From contig JAGSGF010000028.1 in NCBI GenBank assembly GCA_023955335.1, positions 1 to 40,079 on the forward strand: DNA of 40,079 nucleotides, read 5' to 3'. The position numbers were made by a program, and so were the translations under genes. Origin of the DNA: Yoonia sp. (lineage in GTDB: Bacteria; Pseudomonadota; Alphaproteobacteria; Rhodobacterales; Rhodobacteraceae). Below are positions 1-7,687 of the stretch, in pieces. The notes under the pieces are model-generated. The model ran no database searches. It worked only from the letters and a program-made list of their open reading frames with translations, and was not told the origin of the DNA. Positions within the stretch are counted from its first letter, which is position 1. Every line of letters begins with the position of its first letter.

Positions 1-160
1 AGACAAAAGTTCAAGGCGATCTGAAGCAGTGAGGAAATTCGGACGGATCATACAAACACCTGAATCCCATTCGCTCAGTCCGTCAATACAAAAGTCGGGT
101 AATCAAGGACTCCGAGTATAGCTAAACTTTAACATGTATTGGGGTTTTGGGACGAGTATT

Positions 161-712
161 ATGAACGCATTTGAAAAATTGACTGCAATCGCCATTTTAG
201 GGCCCGTTGTGTCGGCCTGCGGAGGCAGTCAGTCTGTGTTGGAAAGCCAGTTGGAGCGAGCTGAAGATTATGAGCGGATGATTGATCGCGTCAGTAGAAT
301 CTATCCGACCGGGGCGGGCAACATGGAAAAAGTGACAGGGAGCGCTTCTTTCACAGGAACCTCTGTTGTGGGTGTAAACCCAAGAACCGATTATGCAGGA
401 AACCTTATCGCGTCGGACGCAATTCTTATCGGGGATGCAAACGTTGCAGTGAATTTCGATCGCGGTAGCGTTTCAGGGTCGATGACGAATTTGTTTGGCG
501 CAAATGCTGCGAACCAAATCGACGACTATTCCGGCGAAATTGCACTGTCGGGCGGCAGCATCGGCGGTGCAGTCCACAACGATATCTCTGCAGATTATGC
601 GGGCACTATTCGCGGAAACGGCGATACCATCGTATTGTCGGGCGAAATGGATGGACTCCTGCTTGGCAACCCATCGGGGCTGGCGCATCAACAGCTGTCG
701 GGATCGTCGTAG
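161..712 (+). CDS. small lipoprotein with TbpB-like beta-barrel, 3' end apparently frameshifted
   Basis: I chose the ATG at 161 because GGGA at 149-152 sits 8 nt upstream and it begins a clean lipoprotein signal: a short N-region, a hydrophobic stretch and the lipobox V-S-A-C with Cys20. The mature part (183 aa in total) is rich in Gly, Ser, Asp and Asn. It alternates short strands (GSVSGSMTNL, YSGEIALSGGSIGG, YAGTIRGNGDTIVLSGEMDG), the look of the C-terminal barrel of transferrin-binding-protein-B-like, Slam-dependent surface lipoproteins. The next gene has the same plan, so the two are probably tandem paralogues. The reading frame ends abruptly in AHQQLSGSS. One extra G in the G4 run at 676-679 would instead give GNPSGAGASTAVGIVVEAD and a stop at 721-723, a typical closing strand of the family. 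The annotated product is therefore probably a truncated form. Family assignment is from strand pattern only; the ligand is unknown. Confidence 0.6.
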   Translation: MNAFEKLTAIAILGPVVSACGGSQSVLESQLERAEDYERMIDRVSRIYPTGAGNMEKVTGSASFTGTSVVGVNPRTDYAGNLIASDAILIGDANVAVNFDRGSVSGSMTNLFGANAANQIDDYSGEIALSGGSIGGAVHNDISADYAGTIRGNGDTIVLSGEMDGLLLGNPSGLAHQQLSGSS

Positions 713-740
713 AAGCCGATTAATTTTCATTGAAATAAAC

Positions 741-775
741 AAAAGGGCCGCCTGCAGGTTTCATGGCGGCCTTTT
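741..775 (+). terminator. rho-independent terminator after the first lipoprotein gene
   Basis: The arms AAAAGGGCCGCC (741-752) and GGCGGCCTTTT (765-775) pair almost perfectly, with one bulged G, around a 12-nt loop, and the hairpin ends in TTTT. It separates the two lipoprotein genes, so the second needs its own promoter. Confidence 0.8.
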
Positions 776-787
776 GTTTGTGCAAAA

Positions 788-803
788 TTAACCTGCCGTT
801 AAC
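788..803. promoter_or_regulatory. CtrA box (TTAA-N7-TTAAC)
   Basis: TTAA (788-791), seven bases (CCTGCCG), then TTAAC (799-803) exactly match the full CtrA-binding consensus of alphaproteobacteria. The site lies between the upstream terminator and the ATG at 848, the expected place for an activator site over a -35 region. The match is seen directly; regulation by CtrA is inferred. Confidence 0.6.
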
Positions 804-847
804 TAAACTGGCCAACCCTCGGTGACGTGATCGAAGGGGTTTCAGAA

Positions 848-1405
848 ATGCGGAAATGGGTCTGTCTTAGCGCACTCGTGTTTGGTGTGGGCTGTGGTGC
901 CCCGGGACAAGGCACCGATCCAGCATCACGGGCGGACCAAGCAGCTGATCTTGAGGTCGAGCTGCAAAACGAAAACTATAGCGATCCGGCAGGTCTGCCG
1001 GTGAGTGGACGGGGCATTTATAAAGGGTTCGCGACGTTGGACTTGCCTATCGGCGGAACGACACAGTCCTATACTGGTGATCTCGATTTGACGGTGGAGT
1101 TCGGCGGTTCCAAGGATCAAGTGTCAGGCGCGCTGCAGGGTTTTGATGACTTGGCGGGGGTGCTCAATATCGAAAATGGAAACCTTGATCGCGGTACAGA
1201 CACGGATGAAGACTATACATTTGGCGCAGATGTTGGCGGCACGTTGACGGGCCGCGACGGCGACTATGTTATCGACGCGAGCCTGTTGGGCGACATGCGT
1301 GGCCGCAATCAGGACGGTGTCACTGGGGTCGTTTTCGGGGACATCACTGGGCCAGAAGGTGTTGATATTTTTGACGGAACAGTCGCGGCCACGCGCATTA
1401 ACTAA
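848..1405 (+). CDS. small lipoprotein with TbpB-like beta-barrel (intact paralogue)
   Basis: The ATG at 848 is preceded by GAAGGGG about 8 nt upstream and starts a lipoprotein signal peptide with lipobox G-V-G-C (Cys16). The 185-aa protein has a polar linker (residues 17-55), then Gly/Asp-rich beta-strands: GIYKGFATLDLP, YTGDLDLTVEFG, DQVSGALQGF, TFGADVGGTLTG. It ends in VVFGDITGPEGVDIFDGTVA, the closing hairpin seen in transferrin-binding-protein-B-like barrels exported by Slam proteins. It shows what the preceding gene has lost. No Slam gene is visible in the window. The stop overlaps that of the convergent Hint gene by four bases, and an exact CtrA box lies 44 nt upstream of the start. The ligand is unknown; a surface-exposed lipoprotein is an inference. 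Confidence 0.7.
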   Translation: MRKWVCLSALVFGVGCGAPGQGTDPASRADQAADLEVELQNENYSDPAGLPVSGRGIYKGFATLDLPIGGTTQSYTGDLDLTVEFGGSKDQVSGALQGFDDLAGVLNIENGNLDRGTDTDEDYTFGADVGGTLTGRDGDYVIDASLLGDMRGRNQDGVTGVVFGDITGPEGVDIFDGTVAATRIN

Positions 1406-2415
1406 ATTGAAGACGCCTTGCGCAACAGGCCCACGGCATCCGGCTGAGCGAGCAATTTTTCCTGCACTTCATAGTCCAAATGCGGGCGGTGAGCATGATT
1501 GGACCGGCTGCCGTTGGCTGCCCGCACATCATTGGGCATTGCAGCACGGGTGCGCGGATCAATAAGCAGGGATTCGGCAGCGATGCCTTCAGCGTAAATA
1601 ATCTGGTGATCATCAAACAACAGCTGGAAATAGTCGACAAAACCACCGTCGCGGCGGTACACGGTATCTCCGTTCACCAAATGACGGACTTTGACCAACA
1701 CTTCGGACCGGCCCGCACCCAGTTTATCTTGGCGTTGGTAGACAAACAGACGGTGATCTGGGCTGACCAGCAAATCATTTTCGTTGTGTAAAGCACCCTT
1801 GGTAATCACGATCGGGGCGAACTCGCCAACCGCACGCAATGTGGTCTGTCCAATCCAGCGGACAGATTGCGGGCCATCATCGCGGGTCAGAACCTTGTCA
1901 CCGACCGATAGCTGCTCGATCGGGCGCTGTTCACCGGATGCCATCGTAATGTGGGTGCCACGGGTGAACGAAACGCAGGCGACCTCTGCAAAGCGGGTGG
2001 TCGCCGCATCGCGGTCTACGCCGACAATACGGTAATTGGTTTCGGCGACCAGATTGGCCAACGGCAGCAAATACGTCGCCTCTAACGCGCCATCTTCAAC
2101 CTCAACGAGTACAAGCATCTCATATGTGGTGCTATTGCTGCCCATCATGGTCAGGCAGCTATCAAGATAGACAATGTTGCCGGGCTTGCCGATGGCAGTG
2201 CTTGGGTCAATCTCGAACCCGTCTTCACCATCCCGCAGCGCAAGGCTGAGCGGGATACGGGTGGCGGATGGGGATTGTCGATAAACGTCATCCATCACCA
2301 ACTCGTCGGCGAATGTGATGCCTTCCCCCTCTGCGACGCCTTCTATGACACGAAAATCTTCGGACCGAAGTACGGCAACGGTCTGCATCGTGGGAAGATG
2401 GACATCGGTCGACAT
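1402..2415 (-). CDS. Hint (Hedgehog/intein-like) domain protein
   Basis: A 337-aa protein, or 347 aa if the ATG ending at 2445 is used; neither start has a strong ribosome binding site. I chose 2415 because the sequence MSTDVHLPTMQTV begins there. The N-terminal ~145 residues are acidic and beta-rich and of unknown function. The Hint domain follows at about 145-300. It starts at the putative nucleophile in VACVSFTRGTHI (Cys147), continues with IEQLSVGDKVLTRDDG and VRWIGQTTLRAVGEFAPI, and contains the SPDHRLF and EVLVKVRHLVNG segments that carry the conserved His. Hint domains of inteins and Hedgehog proteins cleave or rearrange a peptide bond at this Cys. Roseobacter genomes carry many such free-standing proteins, some thought to be autoprocessed or exported. 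No signal peptide is seen and no substrate can be named. Confidence 0.8.
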   Translation of the reverse strand: MSTDVHLPTMQTVAVLRSEDFRVIEGVAEGEGITFADELVMDDVYRQSPSATRIPLSLALRDGEDGFEIDPSTAIGKPGNIVYLDSCLTMMGSNSTTYEMLVLVEVEDGALEATYLLPLANLVAETNYRIVGVDRDAATTRFAEVACVSFTRGTHITMASGEQRPIEQLSVGDKVLTRDDGPQSVRWIGQTTLRAVGEFAPIVITKGALHNENDLLVSPDHRLFVYQRQDKLGAGRSEVLVKVRHLVNGDTVYRRDGGFVDYFQLLFDDHQIIYAEGIAAESLLIDPRTRAAMPNDVRAANGSRSNHAHRPHLDYEVQEKLLAQPDAVGLLRKASSI

Positions 2416-2552
2416 GAATATTGCACCTACACTGAACGCTCTCATTCTTATGGGCTGTTTTGCGAATGGTCAACGGATGCGAGCGAAGCCCTTGCCTTTC
2501 ATACAGGCATAACGCACTTCTGCTGCTAACTAATTAACAAAGGACAATTGTA

Positions 2553-3332
2553 ATGGATCTGGGAATTTCAGGTAAACGGGCGTTGGTTTGTGCATCCTCC
2601 AAAGGGTTGGGGCGCGGCTGTGCCGAAGGCTTGGCAGAGGCTGGCGTAAATCTTGTCCTAAATGGACGGACAGCAGCAACGTTGGAAGCAACCGCCCAGC
2701 ACATCCGCGATACTTATGGCGTGCAAGTGGATGCGGTTCTGGCCGATGTGGCCACGGCTGAGGGGCAGGGCGTGCTGCTGGCAGCTGCAGGCGACATCGA
2801 CATTTTGGTTACCAACGCTGGCGGCCCGCCTCCGGGTCTGTGGTCCGACTGGGATCGCGATGATTTCATTGCAGCGCTTGATGCAAACATGCTGGCACCG
2901 ATCGCGCTGATGAAGGCGCTTTTGCCCGGCATGATTGATCGGGGTTGGGGGCGGGTGGTCAACATCACGTCAGGGTCGGTCAAAGCACCCATTCCGCAAC
3001 TTGGGCTGTCCAATGCGGCACGCGCGGGGCTTACCGGATATGTGGCGGGGACTTCGCGGCAGGTCGCAGGAAACGGTGTGACGATCAACAACATGCTGCC
3101 GGGTATCCACGCGACGGACCGTGCCAATAGCCTAGATCAAGGTGTCATGGACGCCACAGGCATCGATATGGACACAGCACGCGCCCAACGTCAGGCGACC
3201 ATCCCCGCAAAACGGTATGGAACGGCCGCCGAATTTGGGGCGACTTGCGCGTTCTTATGTTCACAACACGCGGGCTTTATCGTGGGGCAAAACATTGTGC
3301 TTGATGGTGGCGCGATCAACGCGACCATCTGA
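2553..3332 (+). CDS. SDR-family oxidoreductase lacking the usual YxxxK pair
   Basis: The 259-aa length and the Rossmann fold are typical of classical short-chain dehydrogenases. The dinucleotide-binding loop is CASSKGLGRG (residues 13-22), followed by the NAG motif in VTNAGG and the strand RVVNITSGSVKAPIPQ that supplies the catalytic Ser. The expected Tyr-x-x-x-Lys is replaced: after the Ser the sequence is LGLSNAARAGLTGYV, so neither Tyr nor Lys stands where FabG-type enzymes need them. I recognise this as a recurrent subfamily usually annotated as 3-oxoacyl-ACP-reductase-like. The C-terminal GFIVGQNIVLDGG is the standard ending. AGGAC upstream of the ATG serves as ribosome binding site. The stop is 1 nt before the alkC start, so the two are probably co-transcribed. 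The substrate is unknown. Confidence 0.85.
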   Translation: MDLGISGKRALVCASSKGLGRGCAEGLAEAGVNLVLNGRTAATLEATAQHIRDTYGVQVDAVLADVATAEGQGVLLAAAGDIDILVTNAGGPPPGLWSDWDRDDFIAALDANMLAPIALMKALLPGMIDRGWGRVVNITSGSVKAPIPQLGLSNAARAGLTGYVAGTSRQVAGNGVTINNMLPGIHATDRANSLDQGVMDATGIDMDTARAQRQATIPAKRYGTAAEFGATCAFLCSQHAGFIVGQNIVLDGGAINATI

Positions 3333-3333
3333 T

Positions 3334-4449
3334 ATGGCGAAAGGGGACAGTCTGGCTGATCAGCTGTTCAACCGTGACACGGTTGAGCGACTGGCAAGTT
3401 ATTTTGACGCCGCAAGTGTGTTCAGCGCGGACCCGTTTGTGGCCGACGTCATGGATGGGCTGCACGATCTGGAGCTGAAGGCGCGCATTGGCCATATCGC
3501 AGATGTGTTGGCGCGGCACCTGCCTAACGATTTCGGGGATGCCGTTGCCGCGATCTATACGGCATTGCCGCCGCCGTTGGATCCGAGTTTGCAAGACGAT
3601 AGTTTTGGGCATTTCATTTATGCGCCATTGGGTGTTTTTGTTGAAAATCATGGCCTTGAAGGAGGTATTTCACGCAGCCTTGATCTGCTTGAGGCGCTCA
3701 CGATGCGGTTCTCGATGGAATTTTCCATTCGGGCTTTTCTGAACAAGCATCCGGTGGAGACGATGCAGCGGGTTCGGTATTGGGCCAGTCATGAAAACTA
3801 CCATGTGCGTCGGTTGGCATCTGAAGGAACACGGCCACGGCTGCCGTGGGGGCATAACGTCGGACTGACGACAGATGATACGCTACCGATCCTTGATATG
3901 CTGTATGCCGACCAAACAAGATTTGTGACAAGATCAGTCGCAAATCATCTGAATGATATCACGAAAACAAACCCAAATGCGGTGATTGAACGGCTGGACC
4001 GTTGGCAGGCGGCAGGCAAATAATCCGAAAAAGAGCTGACATGGATGCGTAAACATGCGTTGCGCGGGATGATCAAAGCAGGGCATCCAGCGGCCATGCG
4101 ACACTTGGGCTACAGGCCGGATATGCCCATCGGTGCGGCACAAATCAGCATCCCTCCGGTGATAAAGCGCGGCGAAAAGGTGAGTATTGCCGTCGGTTTT
4201 ACACCTCACGATACTGCGCCGATGATCATTGACTATGTCGTTGACTATATGAAAGCTAACGGAAAAACTGTGCCAAAAGTGTTTAAGTTGAAGGTGCTAG
4301 AGGGTGACGCTCATCAACCTGTAACGATCGTGAAATCCCATCACTTCAACGATACCGCCAGCACATTCCGGCTATATGCGGGCCCACACGCAGTGCATTT
4401 ACAAATCAACGGGCGCATCGTCGCGTCTGCCGTCTTTGCGCTGACCTAA
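3334..4449 (+). pseudogene. alkC: AlkC-like 3-methyladenine DNA glycosylase, interrupted by an in-frame TAA
   Basis: The first part (229 codons from ATG 3334) carries HEAT-like repeats of the AlkC/AlkD DNA-alkylation-repair fold, including ELKARIGHIADVLARHLP, MRFSMEFSIRAFL, VRRLASEGTRPRLPWG and RSVANHLNDITK. The reading frame then meets TAA at 4021-4023. The same frame continues without a gap: SEKELTWMRKHALRGMIKAGH completes the last helical repeat, and IDYVVDYMKANG, KVFKLK and PGHAVHLQ-type strands form the C-terminal Ig-like domain typical of AlkC, up to the TAA ending at 4449. Together the parts make the normal family length of about 370 residues, so this is one gene broken by a nonsense codon. 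An in-frame ATG at 4045 with AAAAAGAG about 10 nt upstream could restart translation and give a two-chain protein, but the simplest reading is a recent pseudogene or a sequencing error. AlkC removes cationic N-alkylpurines from DNA. Confidence 0.85.
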
Positions 4450-4522
4450 GCTTGCCCCTTGGATCAAGGCTTGCTAGGGGTGCAGGCAATACCCAATGGT
4501 TTCACTAAGGGATAGCCCGCGC

Positions 4523-5596
4523 ATGACGACCCCACGTTTAGAAATTCGTGATATCATCAAATCTTTTGGTGGGCGCCGCGTCGTGGACAATGTCGCGTTG
4601 ACCGTGATGCCAGGGCAAGTGACTTGTCTTTTGGGGCCATCCGGTTGCGGCAAATCCACGACCCTGCGCATTATCGCGGGCGTCGATATGCAAGACAGCG
4701 GCACCATCCATGTGGACGGAAAACTAGTCTGCGACACCATCACCCGCGTACCGCCAGAAGGGCGGTCTATTGGGCTGATGTTTCAGGACTTCGCGCTTTT
4801 TCCGCACTTGTCGGTCGCTGAAAACGTAGGCTTTGGCCTGCGCGGCGGTGTCAAAACCAACGCCCCCCGGATCGGCGAATTGCTTGAACGGGTTGGTATG
4901 ACGCGGCATCTAAAGGCCTATCCGCACGAATTGTCAGGCGGCGAACAGCAGCGGGTTGCATTGGCCCGTGCGCTGGCCCCACGGCCCAAAATTATGCTGA
5001 TGGACGAACCTTTCTCTGGCCTTGATGATCGCCTGCGCGACGACATTCGCGATGAGACGCTGGCCGTTCTTAAGGAAGAGGGCGCAGGCGTATTGCTTGT
5101 GACCCACGAGCCACATGAAGCCATGCGCATGGCCGACGAAATCGCGCTAATGCGAGACGGTAAAATTGTGCAGCGTGGCGCGCCCTATAACATCTACAAC
5201 GCGCCCAAGGACAAACAGGCCGCTGGTTTCTTTAGCGATATCAACGTGATCCAAGGGACCGTGTCAGGGGCGTTGACCGATACGCCGTTTGGGCAATTCC
5301 TTGCTCCCGGTGTTCCCGATGGTACAAACGTTGATATCGTGATCCGGCCACAGCACCTAAAAATTGACTTTGATCGGGCAGGGCGCGGCCCGAATCCAAC
5401 GCCCAGCGATGGCACACCAGCGCGCGGCATTGTTCAGCGCGCACGGTTCATGGGCAACGAGAGCCTTGTTGAATTCAAAATGGATTTCGACGGCGGTATC
5501 CTGCGCGCAGCAGTCCCGTCGGTGTTCTTGCCCAAGGTCGGCACGCCGCTATGGTTGATGATCCGCCGCGACAAGTGTTTTGTGTTCCCGCGCTAG
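4523..5596 (+). CDS. ABC transporter ATPase, FbpC/PotA-like, without adjacent permease
   Basis: The ATG at 4523 is preferred over the one at 4496 because AAGGGA lies upstream of it and the family N-terminus starts here (LEIRDIIKSFGGRRVV). The 357-aa protein has Walker A GPSGCGKST, Q-loop MFQDFALFPHLSV, signature LSGGEQQRVALARAL, Walker B IMLMDEPFSGLD and H-loop VTHEP. After residue ~240 comes a regulatory TOBE-like domain (IVIRPQHLKI; ARGIVQRARFMGNESLVEF). This layout matches the ATPases of ferric-iron and polyamine importers; the PHLSV and PFSGLD segments are most like FbpC. No permease or periplasmic binding protein lies nearby, so the partner must be encoded elsewhere. The stop overlaps that of the convergent DUF1289 gene in CTAG. 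Iron as substrate is an inference from the ATPase only. Confidence 0.85.
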   Translation: MTTPRLEIRDIIKSFGGRRVVDNVALTVMPGQVTCLLGPSGCGKSTTLRIIAGVDMQDSGTIHVDGKLVCDTITRVPPEGRSIGLMFQDFALFPHLSVAENVGFGLRGGVKTNAPRIGELLERVGMTRHLKAYPHELSGGEQQRVALARALAPRPKIMLMDEPFSGLDDRLRDDIRDETLAVLKEEGAGVLLVTHEPHEAMRMADEIALMRDGKIVQRGAPYNIYNAPKDKQAAGFFSDINVIQGTVSGALTDTPFGQFLAPGVPDGTNVDIVIRPQHLKIDFDRAGRGPNPTPSDGTPARGIVQRARFMGNESLVEFKMDFDGGILRAAVPSVFLPKVGTPLWLMIRRDKCFVFPR

Positions 5597-5823
5597 CGTT
5601 TTAACCGCGCCGCACGCCCACCACGGCGTGTTGTGATCAGGTTTGCCCGATCTGGCAGCGCATCCATGACCTCGCGCCGTGCCTGAGGTGACATCGCGGA
5701 CCACGCCGCAATTTCGTCGATAGATCGCAAACATCCTGTGCACAGCCGGGTCTGGGCATGGACCACACAGATTTTGATGCATGGGCTGTCTGCCTCGTCG
5801 CGTTTCCAGACGTCATCTGACAT
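5593..5823 (-). CDS. DUF1289 four-cysteine protein
   Basis: A 76-aa protein with the DUF1289 signature C-x3-C-x8-C-x2-C (Cys15, 19, 28 and 31), within SPCIKICVV and RLCTGCLRSIDEIAAW, then a basic tail. The four cysteines suggest a zinc or iron-sulfur site. The family is widespread in proteobacteria and has no established function that I can name. It is the last gene of a minus-strand set, ccmI-ruvX-DUF1289: its ATG lies 1 nt beyond the ruvX stop, so it is probably translated from the same message. Its stop codon shares bases with that of the convergent ABC ATPase gene. Confidence 0.85.
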   Translation of the reverse strand: MSDDVWKRDEADSPCIKICVVHAQTRLCTGCLRSIDEIAAWSAMSPQARREVMDALPDRANLITTRRGGRAARLKR

Positions 5824-5824
5824 A

Positions 5825-6298
5825 TCAGGTATTCCTTATATGAGCCAGCCGGTCCAGCAACCCTTGAAGGATAAAACTGGCGGCGACATGATCGATCAGT
5901 TCAGCACGACGCTTTCGGGACAAATCCGCCTCTAGCATCGCCCGTTCGGCCGCGACTGTCGACAAGCGCTCGTCCCAGAATGAAATCGGCAGCGGTGTCA
6001 GCTTTTCCAGATTGCGGGCAAACGCACGGGTGGCCTGCGCGCGCGGGCCTTCTGATCCGTCCATGTTGAGAGGCAGGCCAAGCACGAGCCCCTTCACATC
6101 GCGCGATGTGGTCAGTTTGAGCAATGCGGCGGCATCGACGCCAAATTTCTTACGCTTTATCGTTTCCAACGGGGTCGCAACGCCTCGCATCAAGTCCGAC
6201 AGCGCCACACCAATGGTCGTGGTCCCAAGGTCCAAACCCGCGATAGCGCCAAAGGCGGGTAGGGTGGCTGCAAATTCTTCTGAGGTTTCACAAATCAT
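5825..6298 (-). CDS. ruvX: RuvX/YqgF-family putative pre-16S rRNA nuclease
   Basis: A 157-aa RNase H-fold protein. The start at 6298 is chosen because its ATG overlaps the ccmI stop as ATGA and gives the usual family length; longer upstream reading only runs into ccmI. Conserved pieces are the first acidic strand [16 protein letters not shown] (Asp23), the [14 protein letters not shown] loop, the second acidic strand [14 protein letters not shown] and the last acidic helix [17 protein letters not shown]. RuvX (YqgF) proteins process the 5' end of 16S rRNA precursors; some members act on Holliday junctions. Translational coupling to ccmI is evident from the overlap. Confidence 0.9.
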   Translation of the reverse strand: MICETSEEFAATLPAFGAIAGLDLGTTTIGVALSDLMRGVATPLETIKRKKFGVDAAALLKLTTSRDVKGLVLGLPLNMDGSEGPRAQATRAFARNLEKLTPLPISFWDERLSTVAAERAMLEADLSRKRRAELIDHVAASFILQGLLDRLAHIRNT

Positions 6299-7488
6299 GG
6301 GGTCACGCCTGCGGCGGTTGCCGCATCTTGCAATGTGGCCATCGCTGTCTGCGATCCGGCGAAAACTTCTGATGCTTCCAGCCAAACTTCTGTTGCGGCT
6401 AGGGGGTCGCCCAAGACACCATATGCACGGATCAGCCGCGCCCATTCTGCTGCCGGGCCGCCTGTTGTCGCCAAGCGGTCAGACAAACCTGCAACCATAT
6501 TGCGGATCATGCCGTCGCGCTCTGCTTCGCTAAGGTCCACAGCATTTGCGATATCTTCTGCCGATGGACCACGGGCGGCGGGGAGGGTGTACGTCGTACC
6601 GGCTCGGTATGCTGCATCTTCGATTTGGGACCGCGCAGAGGCCACATGAAACTGCGTCACATCGCCATCATCGACAATCGGGCGCCACATGCGCAGGGCG
6701 ATATCAGGCCGGTCGGTCTGGTTGTAAAGCGCCCCAAGATAATAACGGGCCGTCACATCAGCAGGGTCTTGGTCAAGCAAGACACGCACCAGAGTTTCGG
6801 CCTCGGGGGACACAAGCCCATCTGCGGCAGCCACCAGGAGGTCCAGCAAGCGACGCACATCGTCGGGCGTGGCATCCGCCGCCTTTAAGGCAACAACCTT
6901 TTCTTGAGCCGCAGCAGCCGCGTTAAAGTTGCGCAATTGACCCTCGTGGGTCGCAAGCAAGGCCCAGCCGTTCAAATCATCGGGGCGCGTCGGGACAATG
7001 AGGCGAAGCTGCACAACGCTGGCACGATAGTCGTCGGGCACTTCGACTGGCACAGGTGGCGGGGCAGCAGCGGCCATTGCGGCCTGCGACGGACGGGCTT
7101 CGCGCATCTCGTCTGATGCCGCGATGCGGGCCTTAAGGGGCAGGTCTCCATAGCCTGGTGCGCCAAAATATGTGTAAGCAGGCAACCCAACAGCCGCAAT
7201 AACGGCCACCACGATTGCAGCCGTAACAGGGTAAGGCCGATCAGTCGGTTCGGCCGTCACATCACTGTCAGCAGCGAGCAGGCGGCGCGCAATTTCAACG
7301 CGGGCGGTTTTGGCGTCAGACGCTGCAATCACACCACGCGCGACATCGCGGTCCAGTTCATCCAGTTGTGACCGATAAAACGCGACATCAGGGTGGGCTG
7401 CGGGCGCACCTGTGGATCGCCACAACGGCGCGGCAACCATGACACCCACGACCGCAGTCAGCAAAATGCAAATGATCCAGAAAAACAT
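6295..7488 (-). CDS. ccmI: cytochrome c maturation protein CcmI
   Basis: A 397-aa membrane protein with a first membrane segment at residues 1-22 ([20 protein letters not shown]), a cytoplasmic loop containing [18 protein letters not shown] (the CcmI leucine-zipper-like loop), and a second membrane segment at about 88-108. A large periplasmic part follows with TPR-like helices ([37 protein letters not shown]). CcmI holds apocytochrome c and delivers it to the CcmFH haem ligase. It is the first gene of ccmI-ruvX-DUF1289 and is divergent from soxB. The other ccm genes of the window (ccmABCDG) lie at 28.8-31.5 kb; ccmE, ccmF and ccmH are not present. Confidence 0.93.
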   Translation of the reverse strand: MFFWIICILLTAVVGVMVAAPLWRSTGAPAAHPDVAFYRSQLDELDRDVARGVIAASDAKTARVEIARRLLAADSDVTAEPTDRPYPVTAAIVVAVIAAVGLPAYTYFGAPGYGDLPLKARIAASDEMREARPSQAAMAAAAPPPVPVEVPDDYRASVVQLRLIVPTRPDDLNGWALLATHEGQLRNFNAAAAAQEKVVALKAADATPDDVRRLLDLLVAAADGLVSPEAETLVRVLLDQDPADVTARYYLGALYNQTDRPDIALRMWRPIVDDGDVTQFHVASARSQIEDAAYRAGTTYTLPAARGPSAEDIANAVDLSEAERDGMIRNMVAGLSDRLATTGGPAAEWARLIRAYGVLGDPLAATEVWLEASEVFAGSQTAMATLQDAATAAGVTP

Positions 7489-7687
7489 GGGTAAACACCT
7501 TTAATTTGTTGCCTATCTAGTCCTTGCGGGGTCAAGTGAAAAGAGGCTGCGACACTTGGACATTTTTAACCTGAATTGGCATGTCGTAAACAGACTCCAG
7601 AATGACGCGGGCAGTATCCTCATTTCCGCCCAAAGGTTCACAACCAAGCCAACGACTTGCCTGTCATCTCCGAAAGGATTCGCCAAT

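Noticed and set aside
118..133. A CtrA box before the first lipoprotein, matching that of the second
   Set aside because: TTAAC is present at 129-133 but the partner at 118-121 reads ATAG, so it fails the consensus.
1..133. The 3' end of a gene entering from the left edge
   Set aside because: Short open stretches exist in two frames, but none shows a recognisable protein end, so no partial gene can be supported.
7563..7568. TTAACC before soxB as a CtrA site
   Set aside because: Only a half-site; no second TTAA at the N7 spacing, and half-sites are too common to count.
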